Below are positions 1 through 9,347 of a DNA stretch of 64,000 nucleotides, piece by piece (position 1 is the first letter of the stretch; every line of letters begins with the position of its first letter). A program made the position numbers and the translations under genes. The notes below the pieces were generated by a model. The model did no database searches and had not been told where the DNA came from. It saw only the letters and a program-made list of their open reading frames with translations. Location: NCBI GenBank assembly GCA_022641835.1, contig CP048717.1:496001-560000 (forward strand), given 5' to 3'. Source of the stretch: Petasospora fabianii (Eukaryota; Ascomycota; Saccharomycetes; Phaffomycetales; Wickerhamomycetaceae).

Positions 1-794
1 AGAGTTTTCCAAACACTACAGTGATCGCATGTATTTAGCATGTTAGTTAGTAATGACCCATTTTCATAGAGTACGTGCATAGACAGTAGCCAAAGCGGAT
101 ATATGTTTGGGGTGAGCTACGCAGATAAGACTATTAGTAATGTTGTTGTTCTTGTCGTTCTTGTTGTTGGATCGGGTTTAGTCGGCTTATTATAAAGAAT
201 GTAGGGGATTTTCTATAGAGGTATTTTTTTATATACATCTTGGACAGGAAGTGCAGTTGACGAGGTGCGACTCCGAAACACATTACAACGAAGAGCACAA
301 TTGAGACGAGGTTTAGTGAAGGATTTATAGGTTTCGAAGCATCTCCTCTCTAATATTGCCATATTTTATGACAATAGAGCCTTTATTCCAGTAGTTTTCC
401 AGTTTGGATGCTGTTTAGGCATTTCCCAACTCAGGAGTACTCGGCGGAAGCTCTCGGGTTTTAGCGGGCGGTAGCTCTCGGGTTTACTCGGCTATAGCTT
501 TATCACCATTTCCTTGCATCTGCAATGGGTTGGCCTTATTAATGAATGATTCTTGGGAATACTTAAAAAGGCCTTTGACATCTCCCCGATTGCTCAATGT
601 TTCAAGTTATCCTTACAGACTCTGTGCAACCGACCAATCTTCAAAGAAGGGCTCATCAATCCACTGCCCAAACCTGCCTTTCTTACTGTTGGGTAGACTT
701 GGAAGCTCATCGACTTAGAAGTCAGACTCTTGAAGACGTTGAACCCTGAGATCCACTAACACCCAGAGACCTTGAACCCTGAGATCTACAAACA
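1..794. other. Intergenic, upstream of RSB1-like gene
   Basis: No convincing gene is seen. Two short direct repeats stand out: AGCTCTCGGGTTT at 449-461 and 473-485, and TTGAACCCTGAGATC at 739-753 and 772-786, the second copy ending 8 bp before the start codon at 795. The open frame at 530-718 starts with TTG and has no recognisable features. Confidence 0.5.
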
Positions 795-2003
795 ATGACA
801 TCCACAATCACTGATTTTTTACCCCAGATCACATCTCTCCAGTCAGAATACGTCTCGCTGACCTCGGTACTAGCTACCGAGACGGAACGTATTGGTTTTA
901 TCCAGGCATCCCGATCTCTTGATTATGTCGTTGCCTCCCTGGCTCTCTACTCTGCCGAGCAGGCCCAGTTAACTGCCACGGGTACACAAGCTGTTAAGTC
1001 TGCCTCCGCTGCTGTTTCTTCGGTATCAGAGGTGCTCTTATCCATCTCGAAGGTGGAGAACGTCTACGGTGGCATGACGCCAAGTTATGGAGGAAACATG
1101 GCGATGGCCATCGTAATGGGCATCTTCTTCAGTGCCCCCACTGTCCTTGGTGTCATGTTTAATACCTGGTGGTTCGGTGTGAGCTACTTCTGCGGAACCG
1201 GGCTCGAGATGGCTGGGTACATTGGAAGAACACTTAGTGCCCATGATACAAGTGCCATTGATCCTTTCTTATTGCAGATCATCACTTTGACACTCGCGCC
1301 ATGTTTCATTATGGCTGCTATCTACTACTTACTTGGCCAACTGGTTATGGTCTACGGCACTCAGTTTGCACTGCTCAGGCCTATGTGGTACTCGTACATC
1401 TTTATCGCCTGTGATGTTATCTCGCTCACAGTTCAGGCTGCTGGTGGTGGTTTGGCCGCTACTGCTCTCAAAGAATTCAGATCCTCTGACGGTGGTACTC
1501 ATGTTATGGTTGCTGGTTTGGCCTTTCAGGTGTGTTCCATGAGTGTGTTTTTGTTCTTGTTTGTTCACTTCTTTTGGAAGATCCATTATCTTAGAAAAGG
1601 ACATAAAGAGCTCGAACCAATGTTCAACCCAGATTATAAGGATCTCAGGCAGAACAAGCTGTTCAGCTATTTCCCTGTTGTAATTCTCATTGCTGTGTTG
1701 TTCGTCTATACGAGATCCATCTACAGAGTTATTGAACTCGCTGAAGGTTGGACCGGGTTCCTTATCACACACGAGGTGTACTTTATGATTCTTGATGCTT
1801 TGATGATGGCATTGACTTGTCTCCTCTTCATACCATTCCACCCGGGATTTATGCTTGGCAAGGGAGAGATTCCAGTTCAAGGTATGCCATCTTACAAGAA
1901 GATGATTAAGGCTAGCCAGGCTGAGGAGTTTTCGGAGAACGACGGCAAAGAGGGTGGAACCGCTGAGGGAGTCTACGGTGAACCAGAGCAGTATCATGCT
2001 TGA
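795..2003 (+). CDS. RTA1/RSB1-family lipid-translocating exporter-like membrane protein
   Basis: A 402-residue polytopic membrane protein of the fungal RTA1 family (RTA1, RTM1, PUG1, RSB1). A Ser/Thr/Ala-rich N-terminal segment of about 95 residues precedes roughly seven hydrophobic segments between residues 100 and 360. The stretch LTLAPCFIMAAIYYLLG and the following segment with SLTVQAAGGGLAATA are typical of the family, and the long N-terminal segment is most like RSB1. RSB1 of S. cerevisiae exports or flips sphingoid long-chain bases at the plasma membrane; other members give resistance to 7-aminocholesterol or molasses toxins. Family membership is clear from sequence, but the exact substrate is inference. 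The tail is hydrophilic and acidic. The start is the first ATG in frame. The gene converges with ZRT2. Confidence 0.85.
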   Translation: MTSTITDFLPQITSLQSEYVSLTSVLATETERIGFIQASRSLDYVVASLALYSAEQAQLTATGTQAVKSASAAVSSVSEVLLSISKVENVYGGMTPSYGGNMAMAIVMGIFFSAPTVLGVMFNTWWFGVSYFCGTGLEMAGYIGRTLSAHDTSAIDPFLLQIITLTLAPCFIMAAIYYLLGQLVMVYGTQFALLRPMWYSYIFIACDVISLTVQAAGGGLAATALKEFRSSDGGTHVMVAGLAFQVCSMSVFLFLFVHFFWKIHYLRKGHKELEPMFNPDYKDLRQNKLFSYFPVVILIAVLFVYTRSIYRVIELAEGWTGFLITHEVYFMILDALMMALTCLLFIPFHPGFMLGKGEIPVQGMPSYKKMIKASQAEEFSENDGKEGGTAEGVYGEPEQYHA

Positions 2004-2247
2004 TATTCAAGGAAATAATTTTATACCATGTGTATTTTAAATCATTCTCTTTTTTTCCTTTGATTTCTACAATCTTGAGTATTTCAAATGAAGGATGCTT
2101 CCTTATTTATATATTGTTCAAAGTTTGAAGCATCATGCAAAAGACATTATACTATTAGTAGAAGAAGACATTGAAACCGTAGAAGAGAAAACCCAATATT
2201 TTTGTTTTTGTACATGTATAAGTGTGTGTTTATGTGCTTTTCTGTTT

Positions 2248-3372
2248 TTAAGCCCACTTACCCAAGAGAGCCATAAGACCAGCACCGAAGCACATGACAA
2301 CGTATGCAAGCAACATATTCTTCAAACCATTTTCACCTTTAAACTGGTTAGAATACAAGAATTCGTGAGCCATCAATTCAACAATACCGGTATAGATCAA
2401 GATACCAGCAGAGATGGCATCAAAGACACCATTAGAGATCAAAGCTTTTCTGGAACCTGGAACGAAAGAGTGTCTGACACCAATACCGATAGCGATGGCA
2501 ATTGGAGTGGAAAGCGAGTAACCCAAGGCGAGGAGCCATGGAGTGAAACGTTTCTTCTTGTCCCATGGGGTATCGGCGATTCTAGTACCAAGACCTAGAC
2601 CTTCAAACATTTGGTGGAAGACGAGGACAATGAAGAGAGTGTTAAATTCATCACCGGCAACGGCAAGGGAGAGACCGACAAAGACGGAGTGGAATACGAC
2701 ACCGAATTCAAGGATGAAGACGGAAAGCACTTGGTTCAAGTACTTCTCCTTAGCAGCATCCGAAAGTGGAGTGTTTATGTTCTCTGGATCCTGATGCTCA
2801 GCGTCGTGAGAGAAGTGGTTCTTACCAATGGCCATAGAGTTGTCTCTTAGCATTTGCTTCTTAGAGTCATCTTCCTCATCATCGAGAGAGTCAATCTCCT
2901 TATCCTTGTTGACATTACCAAAATGGGAGTGAGTGTGAGAGGAGGAGTTACCGACAGCCTTCTCAACAAAGTGATGTGAGACAATTTCCGTAAGGAAAAG
3001 AAGGAAAAGGGACATAAGACAGATACCAAAGGCCCATGGATACTCTGTAATTGGACCTGTGAGACACTCATTACCGAGAGCATCGGAAGCTGGTTCTAAA
3101 AGATGGATGAAACCTGTAGCGACAATGACACCTGAACCAAAGAACTTGGCAATGAACCAACACCAGTTTGGAAGTCTAATGAAGGAGTATTTGGAGGAAA
3201 GGAGAGGGAAGAAAGAACCAATAGCTGAAGAGATAAGAATCATAAACACAGCGAGAATTCTGAGGTTATCTCTACCATCGTATTCATTAGTGTCGGCACA
3301 CTGACCAGGTTCGGCAGCGTCGTCATCATCCCTGACCATAAGTCTGGCAATCTGGTAAACAGCGTCAGACAT
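2248..3372 (-). CDS. ZRT2: Plasma-membrane zinc transporter, ZIP family (Zrt2)
   Basis: A 374-residue ZIP-family metal importer that collinearly matches yeast Zrt2, the low-affinity zinc uptake transporter. Visible landmarks are the N-terminal LRILAVFMILISS segment, KFFGSGVIVATGFIHLL, a variable cytosolic loop with HTHSHFG and an acidic run, then FHSVFVGLSL (metal-binding His in TM4) and HQMFEGLGLG in TM5. The C-terminus ends in ALLGKWA as in S. cerevisiae Zrt2. Eight membrane segments are expected. The start at 3372 is preferred because an upstream in-frame extension lacks homology and TATAAAGA lies about 77 bp upstream (minus strand, 3449-3456). In yeast ZRT2 is controlled by the Zap1 activator; a zinc-response-like site is discussed under findings. 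Confidence 0.95.
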   Translation of the reverse strand: MSDAVYQIARLMVRDDDDAAEPGQCADTNEYDGRDNLRILAVFMILISSAIGSFFPLLSSKYSFIRLPNWCWFIAKFFGSGVIVATGFIHLLEPASDALGNECLTGPITEYPWAFGICLMSLFLLFLTEIVSHHFVEKAVGNSSSHTHSHFGNVNKDKEIDSLDDEEDDSKKQMLRDNSMAIGKNHFSHDAEHQDPENINTPLSDAAKEKYLNQVLSVFILEFGVVFHSVFVGLSLAVAGDEFNTLFIVLVFHQMFEGLGLGTRIADTPWDKKKRFTPWLLALGYSLSTPIAIAIGIGVRHSFVPGSRKALISNGVFDAISAGILIYTGIVELMAHEFLYSNQFKGENGLKNMLLAYVVMCFGAGLMALLGKWA

Positions 3373-5304
3373 TGTGAAAGCGAGTTGTGATGATTGAAAA
3401 ATGGAATAATAAAAGAGAGATGAGCTTGGCAAGTCGGAGATCTATGCGTCTTTATAGCTGAATACACGAGCGTAAGTAGATGTCTGTACGGCCGTTAGTT
3501 TGTACAGGATGTGAGCTTATGCAGCAACCCTTGCGGTTGTATGTGTGAAGTTGAGAGAAACACTAGTGTGGTTATGTACGTGTGTGCTGCTTATGAGCTG
3601 GTGACTCGTGATAGTGTATGTGCCCCTGAAGCGTGAAAGTGTGGTGTGGTGCGATGAGTAGAGTATATGTCCAAGTCTGTGTAACTCAAGAAATAACTGG
3701 ACAGAGGGGTCAGTGAGTATATAGTGAATGATTTACTGAGAGTGGCACTAACAGTGAAGATGAAATAGAGAAAAATAGACTTAACTCCCCATTCTATGGC
3801 TCCTGCTGCTGCCTCTTTCTCTGTATGGGAGAGAAAAAAAAAAAAAACTACCGTAGAGGTTATGAGAAAAGTACCTTGGTGGTCTCGGCTCGAGACGCGG
3901 ACTTTCGCGGGGGACCCATTCTCTCCGAACCCTTAAGTGGCTTTCATACGCAAGTTATATCTCGTGAATTAGTTCGTTTGTATTCATTATCTGCTTCTCT
4001 TGCTTGTCTGGGCACTGGGTACCTGTCTATTCATCTTGGCAAACACCGGAGTGAGCCTTGGCAAATTCCCCCTGAACAAATTGAGGTTCACAATGGGGCC
4101 CCTCCGTAGAGCTGGTGGTGGTATGCATGGTTCTGGGAAGCATGTAAACTATCTAATGTTCACATGCGGAACACACTCTGGTACGAGTCACAACCACGAG
4201 ATGATTTGTCATATATATGCAATCCCGCGTCTAAAGTCGGCCTATCACACACCATGGAAGTGTGTTACACCTTCAGCCTTTTATCAACCTTTGTAGTACT
4301 ATTGAAAAAACGAGGCGTTTTGTAGATCATTCCGGTGTTTGTAGTGCATTTTACATCGTACTTCCTGTTAGTCACGTTTCCGTTGCATACTAGGTCTCAC
4401 AGTCTCTACAGCTTCAGAGCTTGAAAAGAAACAAAAGAGTTAGGGTATCAAATGGAGTTGTGATGAAGTCATGTAAAGAGGTGTGCGAAAATTCATCAGA
4501 CGATGTCGTAGACTACAAATTATCACATTCCAATTATTCAGTTATATCATAAATGAAACTGTAAGCTTTCATCAACATCATCTCTTATTATTATAGTCAT
4601 ATTACTTGGACCCCCATGTAATACTTGGCTGTGTCATCAAACACCCGGACAACACACATTTCTTCAAGCCAAATGAATTATGGTCACACAACATAAATCA
4701 GAGTCATTCATGACATGTCTCGAAGGAGGACTTGTTTGGATAATTAAGCTATTTCAATAAATTTGGGAGCCAGATAGGGCATATATAGGGTATGTAAAGA
4801 TTACTCCCCTGATGAATAAGAACTAAAAGTGGTGTCCGGGTGTTCATAGACTATATACTTTAATACTGTTTATAAATATCTCAAGGTCTTTGTGTGTGCT
4901 TTAAAAGTTACTCAGCTATCTCATAATTCATTAAACTATTTATTTCTTAGCTTAGAAACTCCTAAAACAGCATTTCGGAGGTATAATATTTTACACCTTG
5001 GAATTTTTCCTAGAAAGTGGAATTGATTCCTCTCTAATTAAATATTATTCTTCTACTACAGACTATACAAATTATTAAAACCGTAGTTCTCGTGTTTTAT
5101 TTGAATGCTTTTGTCAAGTTAGAATATACCAAGATCAGTTCAAGTAGCTCACTCATAGGCATGTATAGCTAGCTGCAAAAAGGATATTCGTAACTATCAT
5201 ATACATTCGCACTACTAGCACTACAAGTTCAACCAATATATAAAAATGTCTTAATAACAACTGCATAAGAGCTAAGTTAAATGGGATCCAGCCCTCCCAA
5301 CCAT
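3373..5304. other. Long intergenic region between ZRT2 promoter and AKR 3' end
   Basis: About 1.9 kb with no supported gene; open frames at 3825-4296 have no homology or sensible composition. The first part is the ZRT2 promoter (TATA-like at 3449-3456, imperfect ZRE at 3873-3883, inverted repeat at 3525-3539). The distal half is AT-rich and holds an 11-bp inverted pair AACACCCGGAC / GTCCGGGTGTT at 4640-4650 and 4834-4844. No tRNA or transposon remnant was recognised. Confidence 0.5.
3449..3456 (-). promoter_or_regulatory. TATA-like element of ZRT2
   Basis: TATAAAGA on the minus strand, about 77 bp before the ZRT2 ATG, a normal yeast distance. Assigned from sequence and position only. Confidence 0.45.
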
Positions 5305-6198
5305 CTAATCATATTGGGAGTATTGAGGAATCCAGAACTGACGAACATTTGGATGAGACTCACCGAGCTTTGTAATTTTATCAGCTTCCTCATCTGTGAG
5401 CTCAAAGTCAAAGATGGTGTTTGCCTCAGCGATTCTCTCCTTCTTGGAAGAAGTAGTAACAGGGAGAACACCTCTCTGGTAGACCCATCTAAGCAAGATA
5501 AGACCAGAATTTTTACCATACTTGTTTGACAATTCATCAACGTAATCGTAGAATTCACCACTTTCCCCATTTCTGGTAGTGAGGGGACCTAATGGGCCAT
5601 ATGCCTCAAGCTGAATACCATTCTTCTGACAGTAATCATAAATTCCTGGAGTCTGATTCTGCAAGAAGGCAGAGTACTCAATCTGGTTAACAACTGGCTT
5701 AATCTCAGCAATTGCCAACACTTTCTCAAGGTCCTCAACTCTCCAGTTAGAAACACCAATGTTCTTACACTTGCCCTCCTTGTACAACTCCTCAAGGTAC
5801 TTCCAAGCCTGAACAATGTCATAGCCCGGCTTCTCAGAGTCATAGAATGGGTCATGGATCAAGTACAAGTCAACGTAATCGACACCCAAAACTTTCAAAG
5901 AACTCTCAAGGGCCTCTCTTGGTGTTGAGACAATCTTGGAGAACTTATCAGTGATCCAAATGTCCTCTCTGGCCTTAGTGGTACTCTTGAGAGCAGCACC
6001 CAATTCCGGGTATGTACCATAGTTCTCAGCAATATCAACATGGACAACACCTGGAAGCGAGAGAGCATACTCGAGCTGCTCAACGAGCTTTTGGTTGAAC
6101 CCAACTCTCTCAGCGTTGAACCACTGGGTGCCTGTACCGATGATCGACACAGCTGGGATCTTGGAACCGTTGCTAAGTGTAAAGTACTGCATTGTCAC
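5305..6198 (-). CDS. NADPH-dependent aldo-keto reductase, alpha-keto amide reductase type
   Basis: A 297-residue aldo-keto reductase closely similar to S. cerevisiae YDL124W, an NADPH-dependent alpha-keto amide reductase that also reduces various ketones and aldehydes in the cytosol. The AKR catalytic tetrad is visible as Asp55, Tyr60 (in the DIAENYGTYPE segment), Lys85 (ITDKF) and His115 (LIHDPF). The family segments KNIGVSNWRVEDLEKVL, NQIEYSAFLQNQTPGIY and LPVTTSSKKERI (cofactor binding) follow in order. Length equals the family norm (about 312). The first ATG is used; a second ATG two codons later is possible. The 3' neighbour is separated by a long spacer and the 5' neighbour is AOX on the same strand. 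The physiological substrate cannot be told from sequence. Confidence 0.92.
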   Translation of the reverse strand: MTMQYFTLSNGSKIPAVSIIGTGTQWFNAERVGFNQKLVEQLEYALSLPGVVHVDIAENYGTYPELGAALKSTTKAREDIWITDKFSKIVSTPREALESSLKVLGVDYVDLYLIHDPFYDSEKPGYDIVQAWKYLEELYKEGKCKNIGVSNWRVEDLEKVLAIAEIKPVVNQIEYSAFLQNQTPGIYDYCQKNGIQLEAYGPLGPLTTRNGESGEFYDYVDELSNKYGKNSGLILLRWVYQRGVLPVTTSSKKERIAEANTIFDFELTDEEADKITKLGESHPNVRQFWIPQYSQYD

Positions 6199-6449
6199 TG
6201 ATTCTTATATATGTCAATTGAGCTCTTGAGACGTGAAAGGGGTGTGTTCCAAGAGGTGGAATTTTGGTTGTTTTCTGGAGTTTAATAGATCCGATTGTGG
6301 CTCTCGGCTTTGATCGCGCATTGGGGACACTTAGCCAAGAGACGTACATACAGAAGTGAAGGGTTAAAGTAGATGGTGTATTTTATTTATAAGAATTCGT
6401 TATCTGTCATATCAAATCATTTGTAGTAGTGGACATTTCTATCGTAACT

Positions 6450-7571
6450 TCATAAGTTTAGTTCTGTTCTTTCCCAGCCAGTGCCCTTAGCATTCTTCAA
6501 TTCGTGAGCATCTGGTTGCTTATCCTCTGGGAGACCCTCTTGCTTGAAAGCAAATGGATTTCTATCTTCCTTAAAGTTGAGGTTGGCAAGAGTGTGGTTG
6601 ACTTCTCTGTGCTTGGACTCATCTGCTCTGATTCTAAGAATGAGGTCTCTGAACGAAGACTTCTCATTCAAGTCACCCCAATACTGCCATGCAATCTCTG
6701 GAATCTCAACCTTGTCGAATCTTGGAAGTCTGTGGGCATCAATATCCTTCAAGAGATGAGTGTAAGTGCTCACAGCTTCTTCTTCAAGGTATCCAACAAA
6801 TCTGTGACAGTACTTAGGTCTCATCAAGTAAACCAGGAAGAAGAGATTACAGAAAACACCTTGACCAACATAGATGATGAATCTTGTGAACCAAGAAGGA
6901 TTACCAAGCTTCATAAAGGTCAAAAGATGCATTCTCTCATTGTAAGCCTCATCCAACAACGTCTCAATCCATGCCTTATCCCTCTTTAAAAGTCTCAACG
7001 ACTTCAAGTGTCTCAGAAAGGCAGCCACCATACCGGGGACACCGGCAATACTCTCCAAGAAAATACAACGAGTTAACCATTTCTCTTCAGTCATCTCATA
7101 TCTTGTACCCTTCCACGTTTGTAACTCACCATTGACATCAGTAGGCTTCTTATATCCCGTAACAAAGTCAAAACAGGCACGACAAAACTTGGTTCCCCTG
7201 TCTGCAACCTTATCACCAAAAGTTACTGGGTCACGGTGCTCAAAGTGCACTTTCTCACAATCAGATGTCTCCATCGGTGGATGTGGGAACATTGCATGTG
7301 TAACGAATTCTGTATCTGTAGGGGTTGGATGGCAAATGAGCTTGGTAGAGATGTCAAAGGGCGACTTGTGTTGACCTGAAGGTGGGTAGAGTGATGGAGA
7401 TGGAGATGAGGAGGGCGAGGAAGAAGGGGCAGATGAGGTAGATGAGGAAGAGGATGAGGTGGAGGCAAGTCTTTGGAAAATGCTCGTTCCAAGCACCGAA
7501 GGCTTAGCATTGAGGAGTTGGATGCGCACTGAAGACTTGACTGTGCTTTTCAGTAATGAGTTTGCTATCAT
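6450..7571 (-). CDS. AOX1: Mitochondrial alternative oxidase
   Basis: A 373-residue ubiquinol oxidase of the mitochondrial inner membrane that passes electrons from ubiquinol directly to oxygen, bypassing complexes III and IV. All diiron ligands are present: Glu173 in FLESIAGVPG, Glu212 and His215 in NERMHLL, the Glu in YLEEEAVSTY (263-265), and Glu318 with His321 in RADESKHR. A basic, Ser-rich presequence (residues 1-35) and an unusual Ser/Pro-rich linker (38-62) precede the catalytic domain. The frame stays open upstream to 7703, but that extension begins with a non-ATG codon. An ATG at 7613 lies only about 35 bp from the TATA element at 7648-7655 and has a poor context. The ATG at 7571 has A at -3 and opens a good mitochondrial presequence, so it is preferred. 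AOX is absent from S. cerevisiae. Confidence 0.95.
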   Translation of the reverse strand: MIANSLLKSTVKSSVRIQLLNAKPSVLGTSIFQRLASTSSSSSSTSSAPSSSPSSSPSPSLYPPSGQHKSPFDISTKLICHPTPTDTEFVTHAMFPHPPMETSDCEKVHFEHRDPVTFGDKVADRGTKFCRACFDFVTGYKKPTDVNGELQTWKGTRYEMTEEKWLTRCIFLESIAGVPGMVAAFLRHLKSLRLLKRDKAWIETLLDEAYNERMHLLTFMKLGNPSWFTRFIIYVGQGVFCNLFFLVYLMRPKYCHRFVGYLEEEAVSTYTHLLKDIDAHRLPRFDKVEIPEIAWQYWGDLNEKSSFRDLILRIRADESKHREVNHTLANLNFKEDRNPFAFKQEGLPEDKQPDAHELKNAKGTGWERTELNL

Positions 7572-8316
7572 GTTTGCTATGTGTGGTGAATGAAAGAATC
7601 TATCATTAGACATGGGGTTCTCGATGAATGAGAGAAGGTACACCGAGCTTATATACACTTCGAGAACAAATACATTCAGACCCCGACGTTGATTGCTGTC
7701 CAATGGGACCTTGCGAAAAAGGAAATATAATACTTTGTTGTTAAGGTTATGTTATACAGTCACTCATCGCAACAATAGCGGGATCCCGGGATGAGCCGAC
7801 TGCCCTTGTATAATTCACAGACAAACGCCACTAGCGACCGAGACGATCGACTTCTTAAGACACAAAGACATAGTAGCATCATACTACAAGTGTATCATAC
7901 CACTACAATATTGACTTGCTCCGTTATTGAGGTCTGATTCGAGACACATCGAGAGCATCCCCCACCACTTTTGACACATAAATTTTCGCGCGTGGGTAGG
8001 ATTAATCTCTCTCCGGTTTGCTCCTATCCTCATACAATTATTGGTCACAACAGTGATGTAGGTGATGCAATAACTAGTAATATTTTTCTATTGGTATAGA
8101 ATGTCCTAGCAAATGGTAGAGTATGACCTTGGTCACATTACACGGCTCTTTCCGGAATGTAGTACGTCCTCTAACATGGGAAGTCATTGCTGTATGGATG
8201 TATCATTAAATTTTGAATTGAAAGTTGTACATAACGTCAAGAACATTAAACCGAGGATGGAGATGGGGAGGTGGAGGGAATAGTATAGAATAAATGAATC
8301 AATATGCAGAGAATCA
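7572..8316. other. Intergenic, AOX promoter and PRS4 3' flank
   Basis: No gene seen. It holds the AOX TATA-like element near the left end and AT-rich sequence towards the PRS4 stop. Confidence 0.5.
7648..7655 (-). promoter_or_regulatory. TATA-like element of AOX1
   Basis: TATATAAG on the minus strand, 77 bp upstream of the preferred AOX ATG at 7571. Its position helps to rule out the upstream ATG at 7613. Confidence 0.45.
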
Positions 8317-9347
8317 TCAAGCTGAAGGGGCGTTGCTAAACAAATAGGAGATACTCTCACCGTTATGGAGACGACGAATAGCCTCAGCCAAAGTTGGACT
8401 GATATCAATTTGATCCAATCTGTCATTCTCAATGTTGACTGGGACGGTGTTACTGCATACAATCTTGGCAAGCTTTGAATCTTTCAATCTTTGCTCAGCA
8501 GCACCAGAAAAGATACCGTGTGTCACGATGGAGATGACCTCCTTCGCGCCGTGTTGAAGCAAAGTGTCAGCAGCCTTGACAAGAGTACCACAAGTATCAG
8601 CCATATCGTCAATCAAGACACATGTCTTACCGGTAACATCACCAACAAGTACCATTCTCGACACCTCATTGGCCTTTTGTCTCTCTTTATGAATAAGGGC
8701 AAAGTTCAAGTCGAGCTTATCAGCGATGGAGGCAACCCTCTTTGCACCACCGGCATCTGGGGAAACGAGGATGGCATTCTCCAAACCAATACACTCCCTA
8801 ATGTATCTCAAAGTAGATGGCTCAGCGTACAAGTTATCTACTGGGATTCTGAAGAAACCCTGGATCTGAGAAGCATGTAAGTCCATAGTGATGACATGAT
8901 TACAACCAGCGGTCTGTAGTAAGTTTGCGATAAGCTTAGCTGTGATTGGGGCTCTTGACTTGTCCTTCTTATCTTGTCTAGCATATGGGAAGTTTGGTAT
9001 CACAGCGGTGATTCTGCGTGCTGATGCTGTCTTACAGGCACTGATCATGATGAGCAGTTCCATGAGGAAGTCATTGATCTCGTCCTCACCACAACCGGTT
9101 TGGATGATGTACACGTCCTCATCTCTTACGGACTCTCCAATGGTGACCGAAGTCTCCTTGTTCGAGTACTGGTACACACCAATTTTACTCAGAGGGATAC
9201 CGAGTCTATGAATGAGTTAGTTTCTGTGACGCCAACAAGAAGACCAATTGCGGCTTGGTTTGGTACATACCTCTTGGAGATCTTCTCCGCGAGCTCTGGG
9301 TGGGAGTTACCGGCAAGCAACTTGATAGAGTTAGCAGTGACGGACAT
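8317..9347 (-). CDS. PRS4: Ribose-phosphate pyrophosphokinase (PRPP synthetase), two exons
   Basis: PRPP synthetase subunit that makes 5-phosphoribosyl-1-pyrophosphate from ribose-5-phosphate and ATP for purine, pyrimidine, His and Trp synthesis. Exon 1 is 9271-9347 (25 codons plus two bases, starting [20 protein letters not shown]) and exon 2 is 8317-9205, joined across a 65-bp intron to give 321 residues. The junction restores the sequence [17 protein letters not shown], as in S. cerevisiae Prs4. Visible landmarks are [68 protein letters not shown] and the PRPP-binding loop [11 protein letters not shown]. It resembles the Prs2/Prs4 branch, which lacks the insertion of Prs1 and Prs5. Without the intron the reading frame would begin in the middle of the fold. 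Confidence 0.97.
9206..9270 (-). other. PRS4: Intron of PRS4 (65 bp)
   Basis: Begins GTATGT and ends ATAG, with the branch-like sequence ACTAAC about a dozen bases before the 3' end. Removing it joins AAG-AG to A-CTC and restores the conserved KRLG sequence. Confidence 0.93.

Noticed and set aside
530-718. 62-codon frame before the RSB1-like gene
   Set aside because: Starts with TTG and has no recognisable features.
7572-7703. N-terminal extension of AOX
   Set aside because: Opens with a non-ATG codon, and the internal ATG at 7613 is too close to the TATA element.
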